Source of the DNA: Leptobrachium leishanense
Lineage: Eukaryota > Chordata > Amphibia > Anura > Megophryidae
Direction: 5' to 3'
DNA: 64,000 bases
Assembly: GCA_009667805.1 (NCBI GenBank)
Contig: CM019075.1
Location: forward strand, 16,732,376 to 16,796,375
Shown here: positions 45,449 to 56,275 of the stretch, piece after piece
Layout: every line of letters starts with the position of its first letter
Numbering within the stretch: the first letter of the stretch is position 1
Made by a program: the position numbers and the translations under genes
Notes under the pieces: generated by a model
Database searches by the model: none
Told to the model about the DNA's origin: nothing
What the model saw: the letters and a program-made list of their open reading frames with translations, nothing else

Positions 45449-46935
45449 TTACTGGTGCCCTCTGGCGTTTCCCGCTGGTGGAGTAGATAACAGTCCCTCT
45501 AGGGCTTTCAGCAGCCACTCAACTTTATCCTTCTCAGGCTTCCGGCCTTTACACTGCGCACGGAAATGGCCCATTTCTCCACAACCGAAACATCTCTTCC
45601 TCGAAAGTGGAGACACGGTTGCTTGTTGCGGTTCTGATAAGAGATTTGAACCAGACGCCACGGCAACTTCAGTGTCTGCATACCTGTTAGGAACTTTTGC
45701 ATTTCCCCCTGCATCTCGGTCACCTTCATCAACACCCTGCACAATTCGGCGTGCGCTTTCTGCAGTTCAGTTTGAGCTTCCTGTACCTTCTTTACAGTCT
45801 TGAACAACTCGCTTCGTTCAGAGAGTTCGATTCTTTAGCAGCCTTTTCGACGAATTTAAAACCGACTAACTGCTCCTGTTCATCCAGGTCAGATCCATAG
45901 GTGTCTAACGAGTCGTTTTCAGGCTGCAGACCGTCGTTATATCTTGCAGGTTGTGCATAAGCCCTTTCTCCCCGCCTGAAGGATTTCTCTTCCAGCAGAG
46001 CCTCCTCCTCTCGTACAACTCGGATAAGTTCCAGGTACTTCAACTCTTGATTGACTGCTCTGCTTCTCAGCTGCATCATCACCGGATCTAACGGTTGAGA
46101 GCCCCTCAGGATCTGCTTTATTCGTATCTTATCTACGTCAGCCGGTTTGGCCCCTTCCTTGAGAGTATTTGGTGCAGAATCTTATCCAAGCGCCGCATGT
46201 AATCAATCATTCTCTCACCTCTCTTCTGATAGGTGTGTTCGTACTGATATACTAGTTCCGCTGCCTTTTCTGTTCGCCCAAACACTTCTTCAAGAACGTT
46301 CAGATAATCCAAAGCAGTACAATCTTTTTACTCAGTTTTAGGTTTCTCACCGCTTCTGACGCAGGTCCCTTTAAACTCTCGGTGATCCTTTGCTTTTTCT
46401 GGGCCTCAGGGACGTCCCACTCATCCAGTGCCTGCATCGCCTGTTCCACCCATTCCTCAAAGGTTTCTTCTCCCGCCGGAGTTGGTACATTTCCTGTAAA
46501 GTTCCTTAACCGTCGATAACCGAAATTAGTGTGAGGAGGGCTTGTTTTCTGACATTTAGCCAGCAAATCTCCAATAGCCACGATAAATTCAGGCCCGATC
46601 ATGGCCAACGGACTGGGCGCGGGAACACTTTCGGCTTCGCCACGTGGCGCACTTGGCTGAATCAGTTGGACTTCCACCTCATCGGTCAGCTCCACGCTCG
46701 CGCCCCGAAAACATGCTGGAATACCTTTTCTCCATTCGAGAAGAACATGCGTGTGAGAGGTATCTGGGTTTTTCTTAATGTCCAGAATTAACCCCCGATG
46801 ATCTGACGCTAGCGTGGCCATGGCCTGGCGAATCTGATCTTCGGCCCAAGTGTCTGCAGGAATATCCATGACTATGCAACATGCTAACTGACTACTGTGC
46901 TCCCCACACCATTCGGCAGCAGTGTCTGGATCCAT
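45449..46935 (-). pseudogene. PNMA-like Gag, frameshifted
   Basis: Gag forms the capsid and binds RNA. From the ATG at 46935 the N-terminus (AAEWCGEHSSQLACCIVMDI ... HVLLEWRKGIPACF) resembles the N-terminal RRM-like domain of PNMA proteins. The capsid part (YRRLRNFTGNVPTPAGEETF, EEWVEQAMQALDEWDVPEAQ, ITESLKGPASEAVRNLK) matches the PNMA/Ty3 capsid pattern. After a frameshift near 46300 the frame continues to 45449 in pieces. The C-terminus has a CCHC zinc knuckle, CFGCGEMGHFRAQC. The frame is open further upstream across the primer site, but only from GTG; MDPDTAAEW is the plausible start. Confidence 0.87.
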
Positions 46936-46972
46936 ATTTAACCCTTTAGATGCGGTTTTTCCAGAGACTGAA

Positions 46973-46991
46973 TCCCGGAAACGAGCCCCCA
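46973..46991 (-). other. Primer binding site, tRNA-Pro type
   Basis: On the minus strand, two bases after the 5' LTR end, the sequence is TGGGGGCTCGTTTCCGGGA. The first 11 bases equal the complement of the tRNA-Pro 3' end, and the remainder matches the usual TCCGGGA with one extra T. Confidence 0.75.
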
Positions 46992-46993
46992 CG

Positions 46994-48113
46994 TGTAGCG
47001 CTCACTCCCGGAGGAGCCGCTGAAAATGAACCACGGGTCAGTCTCCCCGCACTAGGGAATAAATATACTCCAACACGCTGGACAGTTTTACAATTTAAAA
47101 GGTTTACTAAAAGGTTTGCAGCTCTTAAGACACGGTATATGCAGGAAGATTTACAGTACTTTCGTAACACGATAAACGCGTAGCGGTAAAAGAAACAAAA
47201 ACACGAGGGCTTCGTATTTTCGGAAAAAAACCCCGACCGAGCAGAAAATTAAAAGATACGAAATTCGAGGAAAAACCGCGTAGCGGGACACAATAAAATA
47301 CACAGTTCTCGTATCACGGTGAACGCGCAGCGGGAACAAAAAGAGGAAAAATGTTCGGAATGTAACTTTAACTTTGCCCCCTTGTCCGGTTCAGAAAAGG
47401 AAAATGAGTCCTGCACAGGTTAAGTCCCAGAACATGAGGTGATATGTATTTGTGTGTGTAGGGTACCCGGGTACTTCTCAACTGGCCAGTGAGTTTACTT
47501 CAGCGATGTCTTCGACTAGTCAGTTGGGGCCCTGTGGGTTTTAGAAGGAAACAGCAGCGTACGCTCTTATTTAAACCCGGCCTTGGGGCCTCTCACCCAT
47601 CCAGCGCAAGCTTTAGATTCGGCTGGCCCAGGACGCCTCTCCGCTCGATGTTGCTGGGGGATGCCGACCACCGGATCTGTTGTCTGGCCCTCTGTCTGTC
47701 AGCCGCGACTCATCCAGCTTACCGCCTGCTCCCCGCTTCGATCGACCGCGGTACTCCTCACTCCTGGGGTCTTCTCTCCTTCAGCTGCACTTGAATAGCA
47801 TAGAGGGTGAGGTCTGTGTCCCGCAAGCTGAGTGAGACAATCCTGAAAGCCCGATCCACTCTGTCTGCGCTCCGGCCTATCTTTGGTCTCTCTCTTTACT
47901 TTGTGCATCCGCTCTCCTTGACTCCCTGGCGCGCTCTCCCTGTTCTCCACGAGGTGCAGGATGTACAGCTCTCCACAAACCCACCCACTTCCTGTTTCTT
48001 CGCAAAGCATGCATGGACATGTAGTTCAAGTGTCCAGGGTCTTTAATCGTGATAGTCTCCATCTTGTGGCCAAAAATGGGTACTGCCACAGTAAACTTTA
48101 ACACATCGCTACA
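46994..48113 (-). repeat. 5' LTR of the gypsy element
   Basis: 1120 bp running from TGTAGCGATGTG (minus strand, 48113) to GAGTGAGCGCTACA (46994), so it has the TG...CA ends of an LTR with a 7-bp inverted terminal match. It adjoins the primer site on the inside and the satellite on the outside. Confidence 0.87.
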
Positions 48114-49785
48114 GGGGCATAGGGTTAGGACATGCTGGTTAGGTGTAGGGTCAGGACGTGTTGGTGGTTAGGAGGCGTAGGGTCAGGAGGACGTGTTGGT
48201 GGTTAGGCGTAGGGTCAGGACGTGTTAGTGGTTAGGAGGCGTAGGTTCAGGACGTGTTGGTTAAAAGGCGTAGGGTCAGGACATGGTGGTTAGGCGTAGG
48301 GTGAGGATGTGTTGTTGGTTAGGAGGCGTAGGGTCAGGACGTGTTGTTGGTTACTAGGAGGCGTAGGGTCAGGACATGTTGGAGGTTAGGAGGCATAGGG
48401 TCAGGACGTGTTGGTGGATAGACTTACGGCCAGGATGTGTTGGGGGTTAGGAGGCATAGGGCCAGGACATGTTGGTCAGGAGGCATTGGGTCAGGATGTG
48501 TTGGTGGTTAGGAGGCATAGGGTCAGGACATGTTGGTTAGGAGACATAGGGTCAGGACGTTTTGGGTTAGAGGTGGCATAGGGTCAGAACGAGTTGGGGG
48601 TTAGGCATAGGGTCAGGACGTGTTGGGGGTTAGGCGTAGGGTCAGGACGTGTTGGGGGTTAGGCGTAGGGTCAGGACGTGTTGGGGGTTAGGCGTAGGGT
48701 CAGGACGTGTTGGGGGTTAGGCGTAGGGTCAGGACGTGTTGGGGGTTAGGCATAGGGTCAGGACGTGTTGGTTAGGAGGCATAGGGTCAGGACGTGTTGG
48801 GGGTTAGGCATAGGGTCAGGACGTGTTGGTTAGGAGGCATAGGGTCAGGACGTGTTGGTTAGGAGGCATAGGGTCAGGACGTGTTGGTTAGGAGGCATAG
48901 GGTCAGGACGTGTTGGTTAGGAGGCATAGGGTCAGGACGTGTTGGTTAGGAGGCATAGGGTCAGGAACGTGTTGGTTAGGAGGCATAGGGTCAGGACGTG
49001 TTGGTTAGGAGGCATAGGGTCAGGACGTGTTGGTTAGGAGGCATAGGGTCAGGACGTGTTGGTTAGGAGGCATAGGGTCTGGACGTGTTGGTTAGGAGGC
49101 ATAGGGTCAGGACGTGTTGGTTAGGAGGCATAGGGTCAGGACGTGTTGGTTAGGAGGCATAGGGTCAGGACGTGTTGGTTAGGAGGCATAGGGTCAGGAC
49201 GTGTTGGTTAGGAGGCATAGGGTCAGGACGTGTTGGTTAGGAGGCATAGGGTCAGGACGTGTTGGTTAGGAGGCATAGGGTCAGGACGTGTTGGTTAGGA
49301 GGCATAGGGTCAGGACATGTTGGTTAGGAGGCATAGGGTCAGGACGTTTTTGGGTTAGAGGTGGCATGGGCTCAGGATGTGTTTGGGTTAGGAGGCATAG
49401 GGTCAGAGCGTGTTACGGTTTAGAGGAGGCATGGGGTCAGGACATGTTGGAGGCATTGGGTCAGGATGTGTTGGGGTTAGGAGGACATGTTGGAGGCATA
49501 GGGTCAGGGCATGTTGGGGTTAGGAGGCGTAGGGGCAGGACGTGGTTAGAGGAGGTGTAGGGGCAGGACTTGTTAGAGGCGGCGTAGGGGCAGGACGTGT
49601 TTAGAGGCGGCGTAGGGGCAGGACGTGTTTAGAGGAGGTGTAGGGGAAGGACGTGTTTAGAGGAGGCTTAGGGGAAGGATGTGTTAGAGGAGGCGTAGGG
49701 GCAGGATGTGTTAGAGGAGACGTAGGGGCAGGACGTGTTGAGGATGGAGGCGTAGGGCATAAAATTAGGATGTGTAAAATAGTTT
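48114..49785 (+). repeat. 29-bp minisatellite, right block
   Basis: Continuation of the 39180-40756 array. The core (48770-49330) is almost perfectly periodic at 29 bp (TTAGGAGGCATAGGGTCAGG + ACGTGTTGG). The right edge degenerates into GGAGGCGTAGGGGCAGGACG-type units. Confidence 0.95.
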
Positions 49786-49941
49786 AGGGTTCATTAGACG
49801 TAAGTCTAAAGTTGAGGGTTACCTGCCTGCTGACTTTATATTGGTTACAGCTGTTATACATATAGGAGCAGCTATATGGGAGCAGAGTTGGCGTGCCATA
49901 TTCTCCATGTTTTCTCTCAAATGTGATAAGTACACTGCTTA

Positions 49942-50248
49942 GGCTTTGGTCACACAAGCGCACGGAATGCGTTTTTTGTGACTGCGCTTCCCGGTGTCCG
50001 ACGCAGCTTTGTGAGGGCCACACGGTGTACCGTGTGCACAATTTGCGTGCGCTAACTCCAGATGTCATTTCTGCCTCCCCGTTAAAAAGCTGCGCCGGAC
50101 GCAGAGGGGGCTACAAAGTGCGTTCTTCCATAGGAGGATCGAGCTTTGCAGCGCTGAGCGCACTAACTACGTTCAGCGAGGTGGCCACACGGACGTCCAC
50201 TCTCACGGACGTTCCTTCCGCTGATAGAATGCTCATGTGACCACAGCC
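49942..50248. mobile_element. PIF/Harbinger-like MITE, family 2, copy
   Basis: 307 bp, ends GGCTTTGGTCACAC and GTGACCACAGCC, flanked by TTA on both sides (49939-49941 and 50249-50251). The interior CATAGGAGGATCGAGCTTTG and CGGACGTTCCTTCCG link it to 31645-32359. Confidence 0.85.
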
Positions 50249-50251
50249 TTA

Positions 50252-51041
50252 GACAGCCACTTGGGTTTTTTATTATCTTGGTCTTCTTTCCACTTCAGAC
50301 AAGGGTTCCAGCCATTGAAATATTAACTAAAGCAAAAACTTAAAATCTTCTCCGTTTGAGGAGGCTAATAGCACTGGCAGCTAAGCCTTCTCCCAGTGAC
50401 AAAACGGCATCAAGAAATGAAAACCTTCCATTGTTTTCTCACCCCCATCTTTCAGCTTCACTTGTGTCCTGGCTGCTAATGAGAGATGTGGGCATGCTAT
50501 ATGGCCTGGTAATGGTAAATCAAACTGGTGTAGCGGCTGCTGATGGTAACCCTATAAGAAGGGACAAGGGGCTTTTTCCAGCTGCTTAATAATATATCTT
50601 CCGTCAATAAACCTACCACAGAAACCTATCACTCTTTCATGTTGATGAGGTGCGTGTTATAAGGTGCTGCCCTTCTGTGTGTAGATAGGTTTCCGTGATG
50701 CTTTCGGGACGTTTTGGTTGTGGGGTAACCAGCGTTGGGAGGGCTTTGGGTGAGTGTTGGCTACTGTGTTATAGAGCGTTATTTTAAAGCATACTATTAT
50801 CACCTGTACAGCGTATTGAGAACTTTACACCCTCCTAATCTGTGCTTTGTGATTAATATTTAACCAGGCCGAGTCCTCCCATGATTTGACACGTGACGTG
50901 GGCTTCTTGCAGGCTTTTTGTATGTGTTTAATACCTGCAGTTGCCCCCCATTAAAGCAAGATAATGGACCTACTGGTGAAAGCCGGCATTCAGGATGTAT
51001 GGGATTCAAAGGGTTATTTTTCAGGGTGATGCAAGCACTGC
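50252..51041. other. Anonymous DNA
   Basis: No gene, RNA or repeat recognised. Confidence 0.4.
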
Positions 51042-51351
51042 TAAGACCGGGTCAGACGAGCGTACTTCAGAGCGGAAGGAACGTCCATGTGTGTGGACGT
51101 TCCTTCCACTCGACGCCCGTCTGGCCACCTCGCCGAGCGCAGTCAGTGCGCTCAGCGCTGCAAGTCTCGTTCCCCCTATAGAGGGTCACACTTTGCAACC
51201 CCTTCGACGTGCGTCTAGCGTTTCGACGAGGAGGCTTTGTCCGCAAATGCTTAATGCGCATTTCGCACACGCGCTCAAGCGTGTGACTGGCCTCGTTGCA
51301 GCGCCACAGCACTGAGATGGACACCCGTAGGCACGTCAGTACAGGTGCACC

Positions 51352-52029
51352 CAGGGCCGGCGCTGCCGCTAGGCGAACTAGGCGGGCGCCTAGAGCGCAG
51401 TGCCCACCTAGGGCGCAGCCGGCCCGACCACTTAAAAAAGACAATTGGCCGCGGGGCAGTCTGGGGCGGCCGCGTGCTGCAGTCAGCCCCAATATGTGCC
51501 GGCGTCAAGGAGATGGAGCCTCTGTCTCCTTGACGCCAGCTGCGACGCTAGCACGTATTGGGACTGGCTACGAGGAGGTGGAGAGAGACGGAGCTGGAGC
51601 GGCAAATATACCCATGTGTGAGCTGGGGCAAATATACCCATGTGTGAGCTGGGGCAAATATACCCATGTGTGAGCTGGGGCAAATATACCCATGTGTGAG
51701 CTGGGGCAAATATACCCATGTGTGAGCTGGGGCAAATATACCCATGTGTGAGCTGGGGCAAATATACCCATGTGTGAGCTGGGGCAAATATATCCATGTG
51801 TGAGCTGGGGCAAATATATCCATGTGTGAGCTGGGGCAAATATATCCATGTGTGAGCTGGGGCAAATATATAATCATGTGTGAGCTGGGGCAGATATCCA
51901 TGTGTGAGCTGGGGCAATATATTCATGTGAGAGCTGGGGGCAAATATACCCATGTGAGCTTTCTTTTTTTGGCGGGGGTGCAAGTAGCTGGTCTTGCCCA
52001 GGGTGCAAAATAGTCTAGCACCTGCCCTG
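51352..52029. mobile_element. Non-autonomous hAT with 26-bp array and palindrome
   Basis: 678 bp with ends CAGGGCCGGCGC and, read inward, CAGGGCAGGTGC, and a perfect duplication GGTGCACC (51344-51351 and 52030-52037). The interior has an inverted repeat (about 51480-51580, with GGCGTCAAGGAGA and TCTCCTTGACGCC) and then the array at 51602-51955. No transposase is present. Confidence 0.95.
51602..51955 (-). repeat. 26-bp minisatellite, CCAGCTCACACATGG type
   Basis: About 13 copies of CCATGTGTGAGCTGGGGCAA + ATATAC (plus strand). The reverse complement contains CCAGCTCACACATGG, as in the arrays at 8332 and 34620. Confidence 0.95.
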
Positions 52030-52061
52030 GGTGCACCGAGTGCGCTCGTCTGACACCGGCC

Positions 52062-52379
52062 GTAGTCGCCCAGAAAAGGGCCCTATTCCAAAGTCGGTGC
52101 TAAATTAACCAGCTGTTGTAAATTTACCAAAGTCATAATAGGGCTCTATTACCTACTTCGCACTAACATGGAGAAAATCTGCAGCTGCCTAACGCGACAT
52201 TCCAGGGCAGGTCGCTAGCTCAGCACCTTACCCCGGAAAGCAGCGCTAACCGCTGGGATACTCACAGTAGCACTTCTGCGCCACCTGGAGTCTGTAGGGC
52301 TCGATGGTGTGTTGCACTTCCAGGCCGCGAGCCCTGCCCTATGGAGTGATTGCGGTGGGAGACTGGGAACTACATTGTA
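52062..52379. other. Anonymous DNA
   Basis: No gene or repeat recognised before the 99-bp satellite. Confidence 0.4.
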
Positions 52380-53842
52380 GCTATATTTTATTTATATAGC
52401 ACTAATGGGTGTACACAGCGCTTTGAAGGTTACGTTACAGTAGGGGGAGGTGCAGTAGTTCTACAGTGTATATTTTATTACAATAACAGGTGTAAACAGC
52501 GATTTACAGGTTACATTACAGTAGAGAAGGTGCCGTAGTTATACCATGTATCTATATTTTATTTATATAGCGGTAACAGGTGTACACAGCACTTTGCAGG
52601 TTAGAATACACTAGAGAAAGTGTAGTACGTGCCGTAGTTATACCATGTATCTTTAATTTCGTTATATGACAGTAACGTGTACACAGCACTTTGCCGGTTA
52701 CATTACACCAGAGGAGGCACAGTAAGTGCCGTACAGTAGTTATACCATGTATCTATATTGTATTTATATAGTCGTAACAGGTGTACACAGCACTTTGCAG
52801 GTTACGGTGCAGTAGTTATACCATGCATCTTTTTTTTTATAGCAGTAACAGGTGTACACAGCACTTTGCAGGTTACATTACAGTAGAGAAGGTGCAGTAA
52901 GCGCAGTAGTTATACCGTGTATATATTTTGTATTTATATATTAGTAACAGGTGTACACAGCACTTTGCAGGTTACGTTACAGTAGAGAAGGTGCAGTAAG
53001 CGCAGTAGTTATACCGTGTATATATTTTGTATTTATATAGCACTAATGGGTGTACACAGCACTTTGCAGGTTACGTTACACTAGAGAAGGTGCAGTAAGC
53101 GCAGTAGTTATACCGTGTATATATTTTGTATTTATATAGCAGTAACAGGTGTACACAGCACTTTGCAGGTTACGTTACACTAGAGAAGGTGCAGTAAGCG
53201 CAGTAGTTATACCGTGTATATATTTTGTATTTATATAGCAGTAACAGGTGTACACAGCACTTTGCAGGTTACGTTACACTAGAGAAGGTGCAGTAAGCGC
53301 AGTAGTTATACCGTGTATATATTTTGTATTTATATAGCAGTAACAGGTGTACACAGCACTTTGCAGGTTACGTTACACTAGAGAAGGTGCAGTAAGCTCA
53401 GTAGTTATACCGTGTATATATTTTGTATTTCTATAGCAGTAACAGTGTACACAGCACTTTGCAGGTTACGTTACACTAGAGAAGGTGCAGTAAGCGCAGT
53501 AGTTATACTGTGTATTTTGTATTTATATAGCAGTAACAGGTGTACACAGCACTTTGCAGGTTACGTTACACTAGAGAAGGTGCAGTAAGCGCAGTAGTTA
53601 TACCGTGTATATATTTTGTATTTATATAGCAGTAACGGGTGTACACAGCACTTTGCAGGTTACGTTACACTAGAGAAGGTGCAGTAAGCGCAGTAGTTAT
53701 ACCGTGTATATATTTTGTATTTATATAGCAGCAGTGGCGACTCTAGGAACAATATTTAGGGGGGGCACAGAAGATACCGCAGTCAAAACTGGGGGGGCGC
53801 TAATAATTTTCACCACTAAATCATACCACTGAATAAAACTAA

Positions 53843-55160
53843 GAGCCCTATCACCTGGTGTGAGCTAAAACACCATCACTAAAGGATAAATTTAGCGCAG
53901 ACTAACAGATCACCTTGTCTGCGGTAGTCCATAAACAAGGTCGTTTGGCGCACGCTAGGAAAACTCTAAGACCCGAGCTGAGACCCAGCGCTAATGCAGT
54001 TGTGTACAGGATAGAAACACTAATAATTACTGACCTAATGTGTTTGGTCTAATTTGCATCTTTTGCTGCACATCATCCATTAAGTGAATATTTTGTACCG
54101 CGCTACTTCTTATGAGTGTGATATACTGAGTTGCATTGATTCCATCCATCAGCATTGCTATAGCCACACAGTGCCCATCCGATACACATCATTCATTCAA
54201 TTTAATGTTTTTTATTGGTGTCTTCTTGCAAAGTTTGTATTAATAAAGTTGTTTAGTGTGTACAGGATAGAATTGTTTTTTCTTTCCCAGTGCAGAGTGC
54301 CGGGCCATACCTATCCCCCGCCCTCACAAGCTTGAATATGAACACATACAGTGAATAACCTCACACCCTGCATTATTAAAAGCCTCCAAGGTGGCCGTAT
54401 CCTCCAGGTTTTGATGCACACATATATTAAGGCTGATGGGCATTGCATGATAAATGCCACCCAGCAGCATGTAGAATCCTTACACTGCATTTAATAAATC
54501 CAAAAGGAAGGCCAGGTGAGCGTCAAAAAATTCCCTGCTGCAGCATATAAATAATACATGTTTCAGGGCAAGACTTATCCATGTGTTACTTTAAACATGG
54601 TCCACACGGTCACCCTAATATTCAACCACTTCCATACTATGAATAACCCCCAGCATAAAATGTTAAAAATTAGGCAATATATTAGGATATATGTGGATAA
54701 AGGACACTTTTATAATAGAGCCTACTGCAACAGCAACGACAATGCGGACCAGATCCATTACTATGTGAATGGGGCCAAGAGAACACATGTGCTGCATTCC
54801 TTTCAATTGCCTGTTAATTTTGGGCGAGGGCCTGTTTTTTCTGTTTTTTTGGAGATAGCACCAGGGTTGAGCAGTAGGTAAAATGTTGCAATTAGCGCCC
54901 CTAAAAAATTAGCGCTGGCACCAAGTGATCTGTTAGCTGCAAAAGCGCTAGAGATCTCTAGCGCTCCCCATGTTAAGTAAAGGACGCGGAAAGTACATTA
55001 AGCTTGCGCTACAAATCGCTAATAGCAACGCACTAAGTGATTTTTCCCGTTTGAAGCGGGAGGCAAACGATCTGTTGGTCAGGCGCTAGACGCCATTAAC
55101 CTGGCGCTAACGCATAACCACACCGACGCAAGGGTTAGCTCACACCAGGTAATAGTGCCC
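53843..55160. mobile_element. PIF/Harbinger-like element nested in the hAT
   Basis: Inverted ends GAGCCCTATCACCTGGTGTG and, read inward, GGGCACTATTACCTGGTGTG, continuing AGCTAA in both. TAA flanks it on each side (53840-53842 and 55161-55163). The interior includes a decayed copy (about 54440-54615) of the TAGGGTGACC element, and many AGCGCTAG-like words at 54880-55100. No coding capacity is visible. Confidence 0.8.
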
Positions 55161-55439
55161 TAAATAAGTATATATAAGATTCCAAAACCCCAGAGTAATG
55201 TGATGCAATGAGTAATGTGACGCAATGATGCCTTTTTATTGTACTAACCTGATACTTTATTTGCCGCAATTCGGCAGTTTTCGCTGAATGTCTGATAGCT
55301 GCTTCAGCGACTCCACTTTTAGCAAATTACAGTGACCATTCACTAAATAGGGAATTCACTATATTTTAGGCGAAATGAATTCCCCGAAATGTGCCGAAAA
55401 GCAGAGGATCTAAAGATGATTAGACCCTTTAGATTCTAA

Positions 55440-55870
55440 CTTCCATAATAACCCCTAAAATGCCATAAACTCAGGGAAATACAATAAAAATAATAAACAA
55501 TGTGGCATTTAGCTACCCCTTAACCCCTAATATGCCATTAATCATGGGAAAACATGAAATGAATACACTGTGCGGCATGTAGCTACCTATTAACCCCTAC
55601 AATGCAATTAAACAAGGAAAAAATAATATGTATACTGTGAGGGATGAAGCCAACCCATTAACCCTTAATATACAACTAAACCAAGGCAAAAACTAACGTA
55701 ATACACAATGTAATGTATAGTCAGAACATTAACCACTTCACTGCTGAACCATTTCAACCCTGTGAAAATGCTTAAGATTAAGTGCCCGTTATTTAATGTT
55801 TTATGACTTTTATTTCAAACGGAGTATGGTCATGTTGGGTATCATTGGAAAGGCCAGAATCTGCCCTTTC
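55440..55870. repeat. Degenerate tandem repeat and piggyBac-like MITE fragment
   Basis: About 55440-55730 holds four diverged units of roughly 80 bp with TTAACCCCTAAAATGCCAT-type words. At 55729 TTAA is followed by CCACTTCACTGCTGAAC, the left end of the piggyBac-like MITE family, continuing to about 55870 with the GGAAAGGCCAGA...CCTTTCC pair. Its right end is missing. Confidence 0.65.
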
Positions 55871-56204
55871 CAATGACACATAGATTGTCCATATACGATG
55901 CACCGGGACGGAGATACAGCGGTCCGAAAAGGTGTGGGAAGCTGGATGCTGATTTTTGGTGGGGGGCACATGGGGGGGGGCAAGGAATAACCTAGGGGGG
56001 CAATTGCCCCCCCTTGCCCCCCTGTAGAGTCGCCTATGTATAGCAGTAACAGGTGTACACAGCACTTTGCAGGTTACGTTACAGTACAGAAGGTGCAGTA
56101 AGCGCAGTAGTTATACCGTGTATATATTTTGTATTTATATAGCAGTAACAGGTGTACACAGCACTTTGCACGTTACGTTACACTAGAGAAGGTGCAGACT
56201 GGCA

Positions 56205-56275
56205 GCAAATACTTGAAAACGAGAGAAATCTCAATGTATCCTTCCTGGTAAAATCCTTTATAAATAAAATAGCTA
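56205..56275 (+). repeat. SINE/LINE 3' tail fragment
   Basis: ACTTGAAAACGAGAGAAATC and TATCCTTCCTGGTAAAATCC followed by TATAAATAAAATA: the same tail as at 6152, 7745 and 12491. The upstream part of the element is absent. Confidence 0.8.

Larger units (their letters stand above)
40757..48113 (-). mobile_element. Ty3/gypsy LTR retrotransposon, decayed
   Basis: A 7357-bp element inserted in the 29-bp satellite with GGGG on both sides (40753-40756 and 48114-48117). Its outer ends are TGTAGCG and CGCTACA. Read on the minus strand the order is 5' LTR, primer binding site, Gag, protease, reverse transcriptase, RNase H, integrase; RT before integrase identifies Ty3/gypsy. Several frameshifts break Gag and Pol. 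No envelope gene is recognised. The 3' LTR is represented by only about 56 recognisable bases. Confidence 0.94.
51045..52061. mobile_element. PIF/Harbinger-like MITE, family 2, split by a hAT
   Basis: Ends GACCGGGTCAGACGAGCG and CGCTCGTCTGACACCGGCC. The left flank TAA and right flank GTA do not match well. The left part (51045-51351) contains GGAAGGAACGTCCATG and its inverted partner. The right part resumes after the hAT at 52030. Confidence 0.8.
53732..56038. mobile_element. Non-autonomous hAT in the 99-bp satellite, with nested elements
   Basis: 2307 bp with ends CAGTGGCGACTCTA and, read inward, CATAGGCGACTCTA, and a perfect duplication TATAGCAG (53724-53731 and 56039-56046). Near both ends are GGGGGGGCA-type runs. 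It hosts the element at 53843-55160 and a decayed piggyBac-like piece from 55733. No transposase is present. Confidence 0.93.
52380..56200 (+). repeat. 99-bp satellite split by a hAT
   Basis: The unit begins TTATATAGCAGTAACAGGTG, continues TACACAGCACTTTGCAGGTT and ends GCGCAGTAGTTATACCGTG. The period is 99 bp in the regular part (52900-53730), with longer irregular units at the left. After the hAT (53732-56038) about 1.5 more units follow. The words TTTATATAGC, CAGCGCTTTG and GGTTACGTTACA recall an antisense L2-type tail, from which the unit may derive. Confidence 0.92.

Noticed and set aside
46936..46992. Extended N-terminus of Gag from position 46992
   Set aside because: That start is GTG and lies within the primer binding site; the ATG at 46935 is the plausible start.
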